From: Struthio camelus
Taxonomy: Eukaryota; Chordata; Aves; Struthioniformes; Struthionidae
NCBI RefSeq assembly: GCF_040807025.1
Contig: NC_090942.1
Span: 67,908,911-67,972,910, forward strand
DNA: 64,000 nt
Direction of reading: 5' to 3'
A program made the translations under genes and the position numbers. Within the stretch, counting starts at the first letter, position 1. The number at the start of each line of letters is the position of its first letter. The notes beneath the pieces were generated by a model, which was not told the DNA's origin, did no database searches, and saw only the letters and a program-made list of their open reading frames with translations. Shown here in pieces: positions 1-12,136 of this stretch.

Positions 1-252
1 TACAACAGACTTTGTAACTGCAGTAAGATAATGAAGTTGAGGAAGGGAATTCTTGCGATAATGAAGTATAGCATTCAGTTGACTCTGGTGGTAAGTAATT
101 ATTTTATGTTGAATATGAGCCAGGCCTAGAGCATTCATAGCAAAGTCTCAGATCTGAAAAGCACACAACAGGTTCTATATTTTCAGTGCTGTTGTTCCCC
201 TTTCAGTTTTTCCAGAAGTAGGGCATCAGAAGTCATTTCAATCTTGTATTTG

Positions 253-275
253 TTATTTATTTATTTATTTATTTA
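253..275. repeat. (TTTA)n microsatellite
   Basis: About six uninterrupted TTTA units lie in intronic DNA. It is a simple sequence repeat with no coding meaning. Confidence 0.9.
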
Positions 276-3068
276 AACTACTTCATGACTTTTTTGTTCC
301 CTTCCCTCTCGCCCCTCTCCCTGTGTCTGAAATAGATAAATTTCCTACTATCTGTTTTAGCTGAGTTGAGAACTTCTTGAATAATTAAATGTGTCAGTGT
401 CTTTTATTCGTTTCTGATAATCAGTCTTGTGGTGACAGTACACTAGAATTCAGAATTTTGTTTGGCTAAGATAAATGGAAATGTGTATCAGACATCAATG
501 AAATAATTTTACAGTACATCCCTGTGACATTGTCCATGCAGACTGAAGCAGAGAAACTATAGGTGCTCATGCCTGTAGAGATTGCAAGGCTTAATCATGT
601 GCTTGTGTTTGAGTGCCATGATGCATATTAAAAATATGAAGAGGAACCAGCAAACCTGTATGAAGGAGTAAAGTAAAAGAAGGGAGTCAGAAATAAATGA
701 ACGTGCAAAGAAGGTCACAGCTCACTAGAGGAACAAGGAAACAGATGTAAGCAAAACTAGAAAGGGGTCAAAAACCAAGAGATGATGAAACCGGTTTTAA
801 AATAGGATCATGTGGTGAAGCCAGAGAGAAGAAATGTAGTTAAGTGGAAAGTGTAAGGAGTGGTGCCAAATAACTGAAAGTGGGGCAGTGTGGAGGGAAG
901 GGAAGGACTGAACTAGGAAGGAGATATGGCCTCGTATCCTGCTCCCCTGTATACACAGAGTGTGAATGGGAGCTTGGCTGAAGAACTCTGCTGCATTGGC
1001 CCAGGACTGCGTAAGAAATCCATTTATGCTTGAGTGTATATGTAGTATGCTTATGTATCGGTACGCTTATGTTACTGCTCTGAGGGGCACGTTTTATAGG
1101 TAAGCCCTGTGCCTACTGCTGTACTTTTAGTCTGCCCTGTGTACCTGTAAATACTGACAATGTTGTAGGTAGAAACCCAGGTTCAAGAGTCCAAGTTGCT
1201 GCACTGATTAAACAGCACTTTTTTTTTTTTCTTCTGTGTCCGTTGACTTAGGTTATGGCAAATAATTGTAGGAAGACTGTAGCCTAAATGGGCTGTACAT
1301 GCTACAGCAGTGTATTTATGTAGGATGTGGGGCAGTTTAGCGCTCTGCAAAATGCGTTAGCAAAAGCAGGAGGGTTGTGCCTTAGCCGCTGTCTGACAAG
1401 ACACACTTCTCCTGTAGAACAGAGCCGAGTTGCTTGTGCAGTTAACCGTGGGCACCTGGGTATGTAAGCCTTTGTTAGATAAGGAGTTTCATCACAACTT
1501 GTCTCTGTCAAAAAGCTGAGGAATTTTTGGCTTAATACTACAGGTGGTGTATACGAATTATAAGAATGTATCCCTTAATGAAGCTGGGCAGATGTGGATT
1601 GCAGAGAATGCAGATAGATACTTGACAATACAGGAAACAATGTTGCAAGGCTGTAGTAACAGTATAGCAATGCTTAATGTGTGCCCTTAGGGGAAAGGGA
1701 GATCATTTTGTTTTAATACGGAACTGGTTTCACTTGCTCTTGCTGTCATAGCCGTATGCTCACAAGTGTCAAAGACGCTGGTAGCTAAGTGGCTGTCCAG
1801 TGTTCAGGCATCAATCAGGCAGTCTGGTCCAGGTTTCTTTTGCTGACATGGACAGTAAGGGACACGGGCTATATCAAATCGTCATCGCATCACTTGCGTT
1901 CTTCCTAGGTTGGTGACCATGCACTGGTTTTGGATATGCCTTTTTTTATACCCTTTGTCTCATGGCCTGGGTTCCCTGAGGAGCTAGATGCACTGGCATC
2001 TTGATGACCTACTGATCTAAGTACTGTCAATACCTGCCATTCTCATAGCTCTTCTGCCTCCACACCCCGGCATTCCCATTCATTTTCCCTTCACTCCAGT
2101 CTTACCCTTTCTATTACACTTCTGTACAATAGACTTGCGATAGGAGGCCGGAAGTCAATAGGATACTCTGTGCAATGGAAACAATCGTATCGTTAGAGAG
2201 AAACGGAGGTTTTGGTGTATGGATTCTAGCTGTCAAATTTTGCTGAGTATCCCTATGTATGTTTGATAAGTACAATCAGCATGATGCTTGACATTTGATA
2301 TGAGGTCTGTGAAAGAAGATCTGATATCCAAGTCAGCTTTTGAAGTGGGGAGGAGGCTTAATGAATTTGGTTCCTGGAAGAGGAAGAATTATAAATAAAT
2401 GAGCAGCTGACTGTGGCCAGTGATTAACCATCTATGCTTTGCAATGCCATTAGCAGGCAGAGTCCTTAGAGAGCTAAGAATGGCCAGTGAAACATGTCAA
2501 TTCCTTGACATGATGTGGGGACCAAAAGGAGTCCAAAGAATCTGTCTCAAAGTCAAAAAAATAATTTAAATGATTGCATGTAGAAGAACATACTCTAATC
2601 TTTAATCATTTAAGTTAAGTACTGTAGTAAGTATTTGTATTATATTTCTATTTTCTTTTATAAACTTAACAGACATAAATTAGGTTTAATTTGACCTTAG
2701 AGTGTCTGTTAAAGATAGTGCCTTATTCAGAGCTCAGGGATTAAGTCACAAAGAAGCAAGGGTCATGGTGGACTTTCAAGGGGGACCTTAACATAGACAG
2801 TGTTCCTCTAATACTGAACTTATGTGCCAGGGAAATGTCCTCCTTTGTCATCTGATTGCTAATACTGAAGTGTACAAATGTGGCACACAGATATGCCTTT
2901 TTTTTCCTGCTTAGTCCCAAACAAATAGAATCAGCTTCGGCCTAATTTTTACTTGTGGTGTTTACCAGAATCAGCTTGTTCTTTAAACCCTGCAGTTAGA
3001 ATTAACTATCGAAGATGAAAAGTCTTGCTACTTCTAAAATTTTTTTACCTGTGAGCACTTTCTCTAGT

Positions 3069-4172
3069 CACAGAATCACAGAATCGTTTAGGTTGGAAGG
3101 GACCTCTGGAGATCATCTAGTCCAACCTCCCTGCTCAAGCAGGGACCTCTAGAGCATATTGGCCAGGATCACATCCAGACGGGTTTTGAATATCTCCAGG
3201 GAAGGAGACTCCACCACCTCTCTGGGCAACCTGTTCCAATGCTCTGTCACCCTCACAGTGAAGAAGTTTTTCCTCAGGTTTAGGTGGAACTTCCTGTGGT
3301 TCAGTTTGTGCCCGTTGCCTCTTGTCCTGTTGCTGGGCACCACGGAGAAGAGGCTGGCCTCATCCTCTTGACACTCCCCCTTCAGATACTTGTACACATT
3401 GATGAGATCGCCTCTCAATCTTCTCTTCTCCAGGCTGAACAGGCCCAGCTCTCTCAGCCTTTCTTCATAGGAGAGGTGCTCCAGCCCTCTAATCATCTTT
3501 GTAGCCCTTTGCTGGACACTTTCCAGTAGTGCCTTGTCTCTCTTGTCCAGTTCTGGGCTCCCCAGTACACAGTGCTCCAGGTGAGGCCTCATCTGAGGCT
3601 GAGTAGAGGGGCAGGATCACCTCCCTCGACCTGCTGGCAACACTCTGCCTAATGCACCCTAGGATGCCATTGACCTTCCTGGCCACAAGGGCGCATTGCT
3701 GGCTCATGGTCAACTTGTTGTCCACCAGGACTCCCAGGTCCTTCTCCGTGGAGTTGCTTTCCAGCAGGTCAGCCCCCAGCCTGTCCTGGTGCATGGGGTT
3801 ATTCCTCCCCAGGTGCAGGACCCTGCCCTTGCCTTTGTTGAACTTCAGGAGGTTCCTCTCCGCCCAGCTCTCCAGCCTGTCCAGGTCCCTCTGAATGGCA
3901 GCACAGCCTTCTGGTGTGTCAGCCTCTCCCCCCAGTTTAGTATCATCAGCAAATTTGCTGAGGGTGCACTCTGTCCCTTCCTCCAGGTCACTGATGACTA
4001 TATTGAGCAAGACTGGACCCAGGACTGACCCCTGGGGGACACCACTAGCTACAGGCCTCCAACTTGACTCTGCACCATTCACCACAACCCTCTGAGCTCG
4101 GCCATCCAGCCAGTTTTCAATCCACCTCACCGTCCACTCGTCTAGCCCACACTTCCAGAGCTTACCTAATCC
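3069..4172 (-). mobile_element. CR1 LINE, 5'-truncated copy with broken ORF2
   Basis: This is a CR1 retrotransposon (non-LTR LINE) inserted in minus orientation in the AMN1 intron. Read on the minus strand it encodes the C-terminal half of the ORF2 reverse transcriptase: a [19 protein letters not shown] block, a [12 protein letters not shown] block, the FADD catalytic-site motif, then the thumb and C-terminal region ending [11 protein letters not shown]. The 3' end is intact, with two copies of the CR1 octamer tail (ATTCTGTG type; seen on the plus strand as CACAGAATCACAGAATC at 3070-3086). The 5' end is truncated near 4172, where similarity to the second copy (61620-63780) stops. The ORF is broken by a frame change near 3590-3600, so the copy is dead. 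A segment at 3547-3567 is inverted relative to the other copy. The element is about 1.1 kb, against roughly 4.5 kb for a full-length CR1. Confidence 0.95.
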
Positions 4173-7100
4173 TGCATCCACTGGCCTCACTTCCAGACCA
4201 ACTAGACTAAAAGTATAAAGCTGTAGAAGAAGACTTACAAAGCTTCCTAAGCCCTGCTGAGAGGACTGAAAATAGTCTATCGGCTGTTTCACATCTCTTC
4301 TGTCTTTCTTTATGCATGTATATTGCTTCCTCTTTGGAAGAGGAGTACTCTGCCTGTACAGCGTTCAGCACAACAGGGCCTTGGAGCGTGACTGACCCTG
4401 TAGACTTCTGTGTGGCTCAGAGGGAGACCAGACTCAGTGGAGAAGTAGACCTGGCATGGAACATCCACTAGGAATTAGTTTGGATGATAGCATTTCTCAA
4501 ACCTTCTGGAAAAGAGTTCTTGGATTATTTTAATGGAATAATATAAACTTGGTCATGTTTTGGATTCTTTCTCATGTTTGTAAAATAGAAAATCTGTAAA
4601 ACTGTAGGCTAGGAAAAGAATACATCTTCTCGCAGGGTCTTCCCCTAGGAAGGGTAGAAATCTGTGCTTTCCCTGTCTTGCCTCATCTGCAAGCATCTGC
4701 TAGCTTTTTTCCAAAGTTATCTTCACTAACAACTTTATGTTCACTTGGGATTCTTTTTCAGAGACAAACACAGACAAAGTTCCAATGCTGAATAATAAAT
4801 ATTAAATAACGAGCTCAATTGGTTTGACTAAAAGCTTTCTAGAGATAACTTAAGTCTCTTAAGAAGGTTGGGTTAGGTTTTTTTCTTCCCGCGGGTCTTA
4901 TCTCTGCCAAGAATTTTCAACAGCTTCCCTAGAGCGAGTACAACTTCTTTTGTTTATCAGCAGCAGAAGCACAAGTTGAGGACCATAGCCAACATTTTTG
5001 CCACTGTGACGCCAAACTTATATAAACTATATCATGATTTGTGCATAGGTGTATTTGGGCAAGGCTAGTGGTGAGAGAGACCCAAATGCTTTCAAAATAT
5101 ATGCAGTATTAACATTTCCTCTTGCTAAAACATGTTGCAGGAAATCTTTATTCCATTTCCTACCTGCTTTTCTGCCAAAATGTTATTTGTATGTATCAAA
5201 ACATATAGTTCCCAAAACACTCATGCTTTCTCTTCTCCTCTTCTTCCCATCCCAAATTAGCAAACTGGAGAAGTTTATTCTTCTCTCAAAGCTATGGAAG
5301 AGAACATCATCATGAGTGCTAATTCTTAAAATGAAAAAATAGACTGGAAAAGCTTTTTCAGAGTTGTCAGCTCTCAGAAAAAAAACAGGCATTGTCTCAA
5401 GGTAATCTGTAAGGCTAAGCTACAGAACGTTATTTTTATTTTTAGATAATGTAAGCTGTGTGACAAGAGAGTACTTGAATTACCATGTTTAATTTTCTCA
5501 CTTATCATATTTTCACCCATTAGGCACTGTGGGTAAGATTTTGCAAACCCTTATATGGTTGCAGGCAGGAAAAACACAAACTTTTATCCAGCAGTTGCCA
5601 GAGGCTGCAAAATAGATGTTAAGAGTAGCAATCACTGTACTCTTTCTCTGTATTACAGATGAGGAATTGGAGAACATCTAGGCAGATGGACTTACAGAGG
5701 TGCTAGGCAACAGGGACCTTGATAGATCAATGGAAGTACAATCCATTGCTATGCTTGTATGAAATGAGGCCTTGCCTGTTGTTAGGCAAGTGGCTAAATA
5801 CTATTATTTAGTGTTGTATCAGAGAGTTTTTCTGGTGGCATAATTCTTACAGCTCTATTATGCAAAATGTATCTCTTCCTGAAAAGTTGCGCCTTACCCT
5901 TGCGGCTAGATCCTTCAGGTTAAATTAGTTTTAACTCTGGTCTGATGTATTTTCATTTGAGTACAAATGTGCTTCATGTTATAGGGTTTCTATGCCTGCT
6001 CAATTTCTGTGTCGTACCAGCCTCACTTTCCCCAGAGTATTGTTTCTCCAGGGCCAGACTTTGTAGCATCTGTCTTTGCTCAGACATAGATCTCTCTAAC
6101 TAGTTGTACGCATAGGAATTAGGAATTTAAGAAGGCCGAATTAGCTTTGCTGTGTAAGTGGGGAAAAAATTCAAAACATTCGGTTAAATGGAAATCAATA
6201 CAGTCATACCCTGTATCGGTCTTGTTCTTTATTTATACAGAAACTCCATTTGTGTGTTGCGTGATCAGTGTTTTAAAAGATAAATATGACGACTGTCTTC
6301 TTCAGGTTTTTCTCTGCTTTGTCTAGGTTAAATTAAAGGATAGACTATATACATTCTTCTAAAGTCTTAAATTATTGTAAGTTGTCTGAAGAAGTACGTT
6401 CTGCTTGTCCACAAGTAGCGGAGCTGATCTGATTGCTCTCTGCCACTGAAAGGGAGAGATCTCGTCCTGTTTCTTTGGTCCTTGCTCTCTTCTCCTCCAC
6501 TCTGCCATGTGGTCCTGCCTCTGCGGTGCGCTCTCTGGCGGTTGTGAAACCTCTCTGAATCAATTCAACTCACTAATCAAGAAAAAACTTTTCTGTCAGA
6601 ATTGAGGTCATAAGCAGCTTACATTTTATTGGGCAGAGAAACAAAATGGGAAAAAACTAAACACCTTCCTCGTATCGATGGAGGCTTTGGCCCTATGTCA
6701 CGAAAATCTGGCACATTTCCCAACTCTTTCCAGGAACCAGCCCAGGAAGAAAGGCTTTTAGTCACTGAAAAAACAAACATAGAGCAAGGTTAATACTCTG
6801 TATATGACTAGGGGCTTAATGTCTGGACAGTTTTGAAATTCTTTATTAGGGTTTTTGTTGTTGTTCTGTTTTCCTATTTTTTACTCTTTTTTTTTTCATG
6901 GCCAAGGCCAGTTGTTTTTCAGTCCACACAAGTAGTCACACCCTGTTCAGAAAAGCGTCAATAGATGTATATATATTTGGCCTTTCTTGCTGTTCTAAGG
7001 AAAGGGAAGTCCTTTGTCTCTCTCCTGTCTCTTACGGGTTGTCATTGCTTCATGGCTGTCTGTAGCCACTTTGATGTGCTTTTTAGTGCCGATATACGAC

Positions 7101-7615
7101 TGGTTCTGTAAGACTGCTTGTTCGGAGGAATTTTGGCATGTATAACTGGTTTACTTCAAGAGTAGAAGTAAGACTGTAGATACAAGACTCCTGTAATTAA
7201 TTTTCTTTCTGCACCCGAGACACAAGCACGGTTCTGGCAGTCCTGAGAACAGGAGGAAAATTAGTCCAGGTAGAGCACAAGTGCTTTAAATCTTATGAAT
7301 TAGACATGCCTGTGCCTTCACCACTATGGTGTACCCACTAGTACGTTATTGTAGCTACACAGTTGGAGTTACCCCAGTAGAAAGCTAGGCTAGATCACAT
7401 GGCAATAAAACGCAGCAGTGTTTAGTAGACTGAAAAAAAAAATACTTGGATAATCTTTACAAGCTTAGTTGGGAAGAAAATATTGTGATGTTAAATGTGG
7501 TCAGTGACTGCAGGGAGAGAATACATTAGTATAAAAATCTTTCCCAGGTAGCCATTTTCAAAAAAAAATTTGAGCTTTAATCTACTGTACAAATAACAAA
7601 ATTGTGTTTTTCTAG

Positions 7616-7672
7616 GTAACAGATGATGGCGTTATAGCACTAGTGAGTGGAACATGTTCAAAGAATTTAAAG
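7616..7672 (+). CDS. AMN1: AMN1 coding exon (third from last)
   Basis: This 57-nt exon encodes VTDDGVIALVSGTCSKNLK, close to the human AMN1 segment VSDSGVIALVSGPCAKKLE as I recall it. It forms part of one leucine-rich repeat of the cysteine-containing (F-box/AMN1-like) type. The boundaries are a TTTTTCTAG acceptor and a GTAACT donor, and the exon holds exactly 19 codons with codon boundaries at both ends. It joins in frame to the exon at 12025. AMN1 is the vertebrate homologue of the yeast antagonist of the mitotic exit network; its vertebrate role is not well defined. The recognition rests on the protein match and on correct phasing with the following exons. Confidence 0.9.
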
Positions 7673-10600
7673 GTAACTTATCTAACCTAATACAAATAAA
7701 TGCAAAAATCAAATATTTCATTTTTTAATTATTATTTCTAAGGGGTGGTTTTTATTGAGGCCTTTATGTTTGTCTACGTGTTTGCTCTGATTTTGGTCAT
7801 GACTTGAATATTTTCTGTCTCTGTAGCAGTGCCCCAGACAAGCCTTTTGAGAACTGCAGTCTCTTTTCAAGAGGAATTTTCTTTTACTGAATGTAGCATG
7901 CTCATTTTAACTTATATTGTTTTAGAAAAGTGTATGACATGCAAATGGTTGCTTTTCCATTGGTTTGTTTGGAATTGTTTCTTGATTCTATTGAATCATT
8001 CTATTCAAGCACAATTAGTAATGTGGAGAATTTCATGGATGTAAGAAATTAGCAACTCTGGGTAAAAATCTAGCTCATTAAAGCAGCTGTGAAAATGAAG
8101 TCCTCTTTGCAGAAGGATTCTCTAGACACATAGACAGTGATAAAATGATGGAGAAGAGGCATCCCAGAGTCCCATAAACGATCTACTTTTCTAAACAGTA
8201 ATTTTGTTGCCTGTCTGCATGTTTTTGCTTTCATAAAGAAATCTAATCTAGAAGTTAAGATGGGAAACAAGTCATACTCTTGTTGTTGTTGTTTTTTACG
8301 CTATAAACCAGCAACAACAAAACAAAGTAGAAAATCTGGATCAACTGACAGTATTAACAACCTGGAAAAAATATCACTGTTCTTGTTTTATATGAAGGGT
8401 GTACGTATGTGATTTTTTTTTTTTAAGCTGATGTTTTTTCTGGACGATTTGTTTAGTCTTGGTAAGTCTTGTGGTAGAGATGAAAATACCATTTTTCAGA
8501 ACGTGGCAGTGAGATAAATTCTTTTTGTCCTAGAAATGACTTGAAAATGTCTTTGTCTTTTAGCTTGTTACAGCATTAGCCATAACAAAGCATTGACTCC
8601 AGATTTTCTAAACAACTCTGAGAATATTCGGAAAGCCTTCGTATTACCTTTCTCTTATCCGGTCTACAAATATGAAGCAATGTGTATCACTGTAATGTGG
8701 ATCAGGTCATTCTCAAAAGCCTTTAGCACGTTTTTCTTAAAATGCAAAGATTTCTTCACAGAATTTTATCATAATAAGTTTTGATTAAGCCATTGACTAG
8801 AGTGAGGTTCTATAAGGATTTAGAGAGTCTTGAACTGTTTTCAAGCAATGTTGGTGTAATTACTTTGACAGTATTCTCTTCCCTCTTGTATATTATCACT
8901 GCCCATGTTTTGCAGAGGATTATATTCTTGCGGGTAAGCCCTTTTTCTTCGAGCCATAGAAATTAAGTTATTTTTAATAAAAATGTCCAGCTTGCAAAAT
9001 GTGTTCCTGGTTGCATTGCTATAGATACCATTTCTTTGAAGGTGCACAGGTATTTTTATGGGCTGTGGATGGATGCCTGTGGAGCAGTGCTCTGTCAGGG
9101 AGAGCAACTTGGGTAGCTTCCATAAGACCTGTCTCATGTATAAGGGATCAAGAAAGGTACCTGGTGAACGCAGCTAAATTCAGAAGCAGCTAAGCAGCTA
9201 GGAATTCCAGGGACAGGAGAAAATGCCTCTAATGCACTGCAGAAGGAAAGAGGCAGACACAAAGTATTAGAAAATAGAGCGAACGAGTACAAGACAGTCC
9301 CTTAGACCTGTAGGGCCTGAAAAATTCTCAGTGGAGAAGACTGCTGCATGGCAAACTTAAGCAAGCCTATTGTCAATAGGTTTTATCTTAGTTACATTTT
9401 ATAATAACTGAAATATTTCATGGACTACCATGAGTCTATGACTTTTGGGAGACAGGCAGAGAGAAGCAATTTTGTGGTAAAGAAAGTAAAAGACAGTAGG
9501 AATTTGTTTGGAAGAGAAAGGATTTTAAAATGAAGAGTAATGATTGGTATCAAGAAGAGATACAGTGGGATCATAAATATGACTAACAGTATGAAAATCC
9601 TCAGTTTATCTAATAAAATGATTTATATCTGCTAGAGCTTGAGGGCTCCTTTTATCAGTTGTCTTATCCTTCTTTAATTTCTGTTTAATTTATATGAGGA
9701 TTATTTAAAAAGTGACCAAGTGTACAGGCTGTGCAAGTGAAGTTGTATAAAAAATAAACTTTCTTATCCCTTGCCATACAACGTTAGAATATTAAAATGC
9801 TGGCTTTGATTTTTTTAGAGGAACTAATGGAAAATTTCAGTCATGCCACTTGCTTGATTGGCTTCCCTGTCTGCAAGACTGGGGTCATACCAGCCTGATG
9901 ACATTTTTAAAAGTCCTTCAGGGTGGAAGTGGTATGGAGAGAAATATGTTGAAGAATAGTCTAGATTTGGTTTGTTTGTTTTACTGTGCTTAGTACTGAC
10001 TTCTTTCTTAAAAGCTGTATTTTTAAATGCTTTTGCATTTAGCTTATTTTTGCAGTTTTAATAAGTCAAACATTTTAAGTTTTTATGTGGAATGGCATAA
10101 TTTTAGAAACCAAAGCTATGCGCTATCTGTATAAATATGCAGCTGGAAGGGTTTATATCCCTGATTTATGAGCAGTGGGAAGAAGAAACTTAATACAGAA
10201 CATCAAGATATTTGCTACAAACTCCTCTTTTTTTTCTATTCTAGTCTAGTCTTTTTTTCTATTCTATGTCATTAACATCTAACCTCTGCTTCGTGCCATC
10301 AAATTAAAATGCAAATATATAAACAGTGATCTATTGTCAGGTACTCGGGGGAAAAAAGTAGTATCTTAAACTGTGACTACAAGGCAGATTTATAACACTT
10401 TTTACTTCATTCAGAGGTGTTCAAATCTCGCATTTCACTTATCCATTATAGTGAACTAAAAACGATACATACGTTAGCTTTTTGTATTTCTTGCTTTTAT
10501 GAACACAGTTCTTGTTTTCTGTGTCATCATTCTGTATGATATTATATTTATTACAAAAGGTCCCTTTCATTCATATGCTCTTTAAATATCCTTGAAGTTC

Positions 10601-12024
10601 ATCATTTGAAAAGGTACTCTTTCACAATAAAAAAAATTCTTATTTCTTTACCTTGGGCTACTCAAAGTACATTTTCCCAGATCTCGTGTTCCACTAACTT
10701 TACGCTTCTCTTTTTGCATTTTTTTGGTATGTTATATATATTGATATAGGAGGCAGTTTAGAAAGCGCCCATTCAGCACCCCTCTTCCGCCCCCCCACCC
10801 TCCCCCCCAAAAAAAAAAGTTAAAGTATACAGATGCACATTACCAGGGAGAAGAAAGATGACTTTGGGTGTGAGTAACAGACTAAGAGTAAGGGGATTGG
10901 AGTCTACTACTATGTGAGGCTGGAAAAAACATTTTCTTCCTCCTTCGCATCCATAAAAGAAAGATAATAATCCTTCCTTTTTTCAGTCCTCTGTTTTTTC
11001 TTGCATTGAGACAGCTGACAGAGGCAAGGAGTGTTGGGTGGGTTTTTTGTTATTTTTTGCTTTTTAAACCTGGATACATGCTTACCCTCTCAAATTGCAT
11101 GTGACTAAACTTAAATTTCTCTTTGAAAGCTGGAATTTTCATCTGTGAACATTATATTGAAATAAACGTGAGTTTTCTTCTGCAGATAAAACTAGCCACT
11201 CTAGGAATTACATCTGCGCATAAATCTTTAAGCTGTTAGCCATTTGGAGAACCACATCTGATCAGCAGAGAAAGGACTATAGTATCAGAGCATACACGTT
11301 TTAAAATCTCATACATTGCTAGGTGAGGAAGAAATTTAGCTTAGCTATAGCTTCCAAGAACAAGCTTCCCAAGTCAGCAACCACTCTCAGAAAAAAATTT
11401 TGAGGGGCCTTGTTAAAAGTATGTTGTACTGTTTCTCAAGATCTTTTTATAAAAATTAAGTAGCAAATTTTTTTTTATTGAATAAAATTCTTGATCACCG
11501 ACAACTGCTGAATTTATTCTCTCTTTACTACATGCAAAATGTATAGTCTATTCTTGGAAGAGATCTTAGTCTTCTTTTAAGAACTATATAAATGTATATT
11601 AGGAACCTAACAGAGACTCATGAGTCCTGGCTGTTCTGGGAAGCCCCAGGCTTCAATTGCACTCTATCCTCTTGGACAAGAAATTACTAGGGGAGCGTGT
11701 GATGCAGGAAAACTGATGGGACTCAAACTCTGTAAAATGTCTTTGAAGAATTTTTTCATTTATTTTGAATGATATATGTGTTTTGGGAAAACTCAAATTT
11801 GTGTTTTTTAGTGTTGATTCTTCATAAAGAAAGCTATCTTATTTTTCTTAAGGGTATCTGTACAGGACCATATATGGGATCAATGCACAGAGGAGTAGAA
11901 GGTCAGAATTTCTTCTGGGAGGGAATCTCTGAAGTGAATAATAATAATGGTTGGTAAAATGAAATGATACCTCCAAAACTATGGATGCTGTAACAGGCTT
12001 GTATTTTTACTATTTTTGTAACAG
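7673..12024 (+). other. AMN1: AMN1 intron
   Basis: This 4.35-kb intron has a GTAACT donor and a TTTTTGTAACAG acceptor. It is AT-rich and holds a C-rich/A-rich low-complexity patch around 10783-10818. I see no recognisable repeat element or gene; the ORFs present are short and unrelated to known proteins. Confidence 0.85.
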
Positions 12025-12136
12025 GAGATCCACATGGAACGCTGTGTGAATCTGACTGATGTTGCTGTGGAAGCAGTCCTCACTTGTTGTCCAAAGATAC
12101 ATATTTTTCTGTTCCACGGATGCCCATTGATAACAG
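12025..12136 (+). CDS. AMN1: AMN1 coding exon (second from last)
   Basis: This 112-nt exon starts [12 protein letters not shown] and ends LFHGCPLIT plus one base of a split aspartate codon (G|AT). Human AMN1, as I recall it, has EIHMGHCVNLTD and [11 protein letters not shown] at the same place. It carries two leucine-rich repeats with the characteristic conserved cysteines (RCVNLTD and GCPLITD). It ends at a consensus GTGAGT donor at 12137. The phase-1 end fits the next exon exactly, which begins with AT to complete the Asp codon. The reading frame contains no stop. Confidence 0.95.

Larger units (their letters stand above)
1..7615 (+). other. AMN1: AMN1 intron (upstream of the first visible coding exon)
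   Basis: This AT-rich DNA lies before the first recognisable AMN1 exon. I searched for the preceding leucine-rich-repeat coding segments of AMN1 and saw none, so the window most likely opens inside an intron. Apart from the CR1 copy at 3069-4172 and a TTTA repeat at 253-275, I see only unique non-coding sequence with short chance ORFs. The intron ends in a polypyrimidine-containing acceptor (TTTTTCTAG) at 7615. Confidence 0.7.

Noticed and set aside
1-7600. An earlier AMN1 leucine-rich-repeat exon
   Set aside because: No segment with the expected repeat pattern and splice sites was found by reading.
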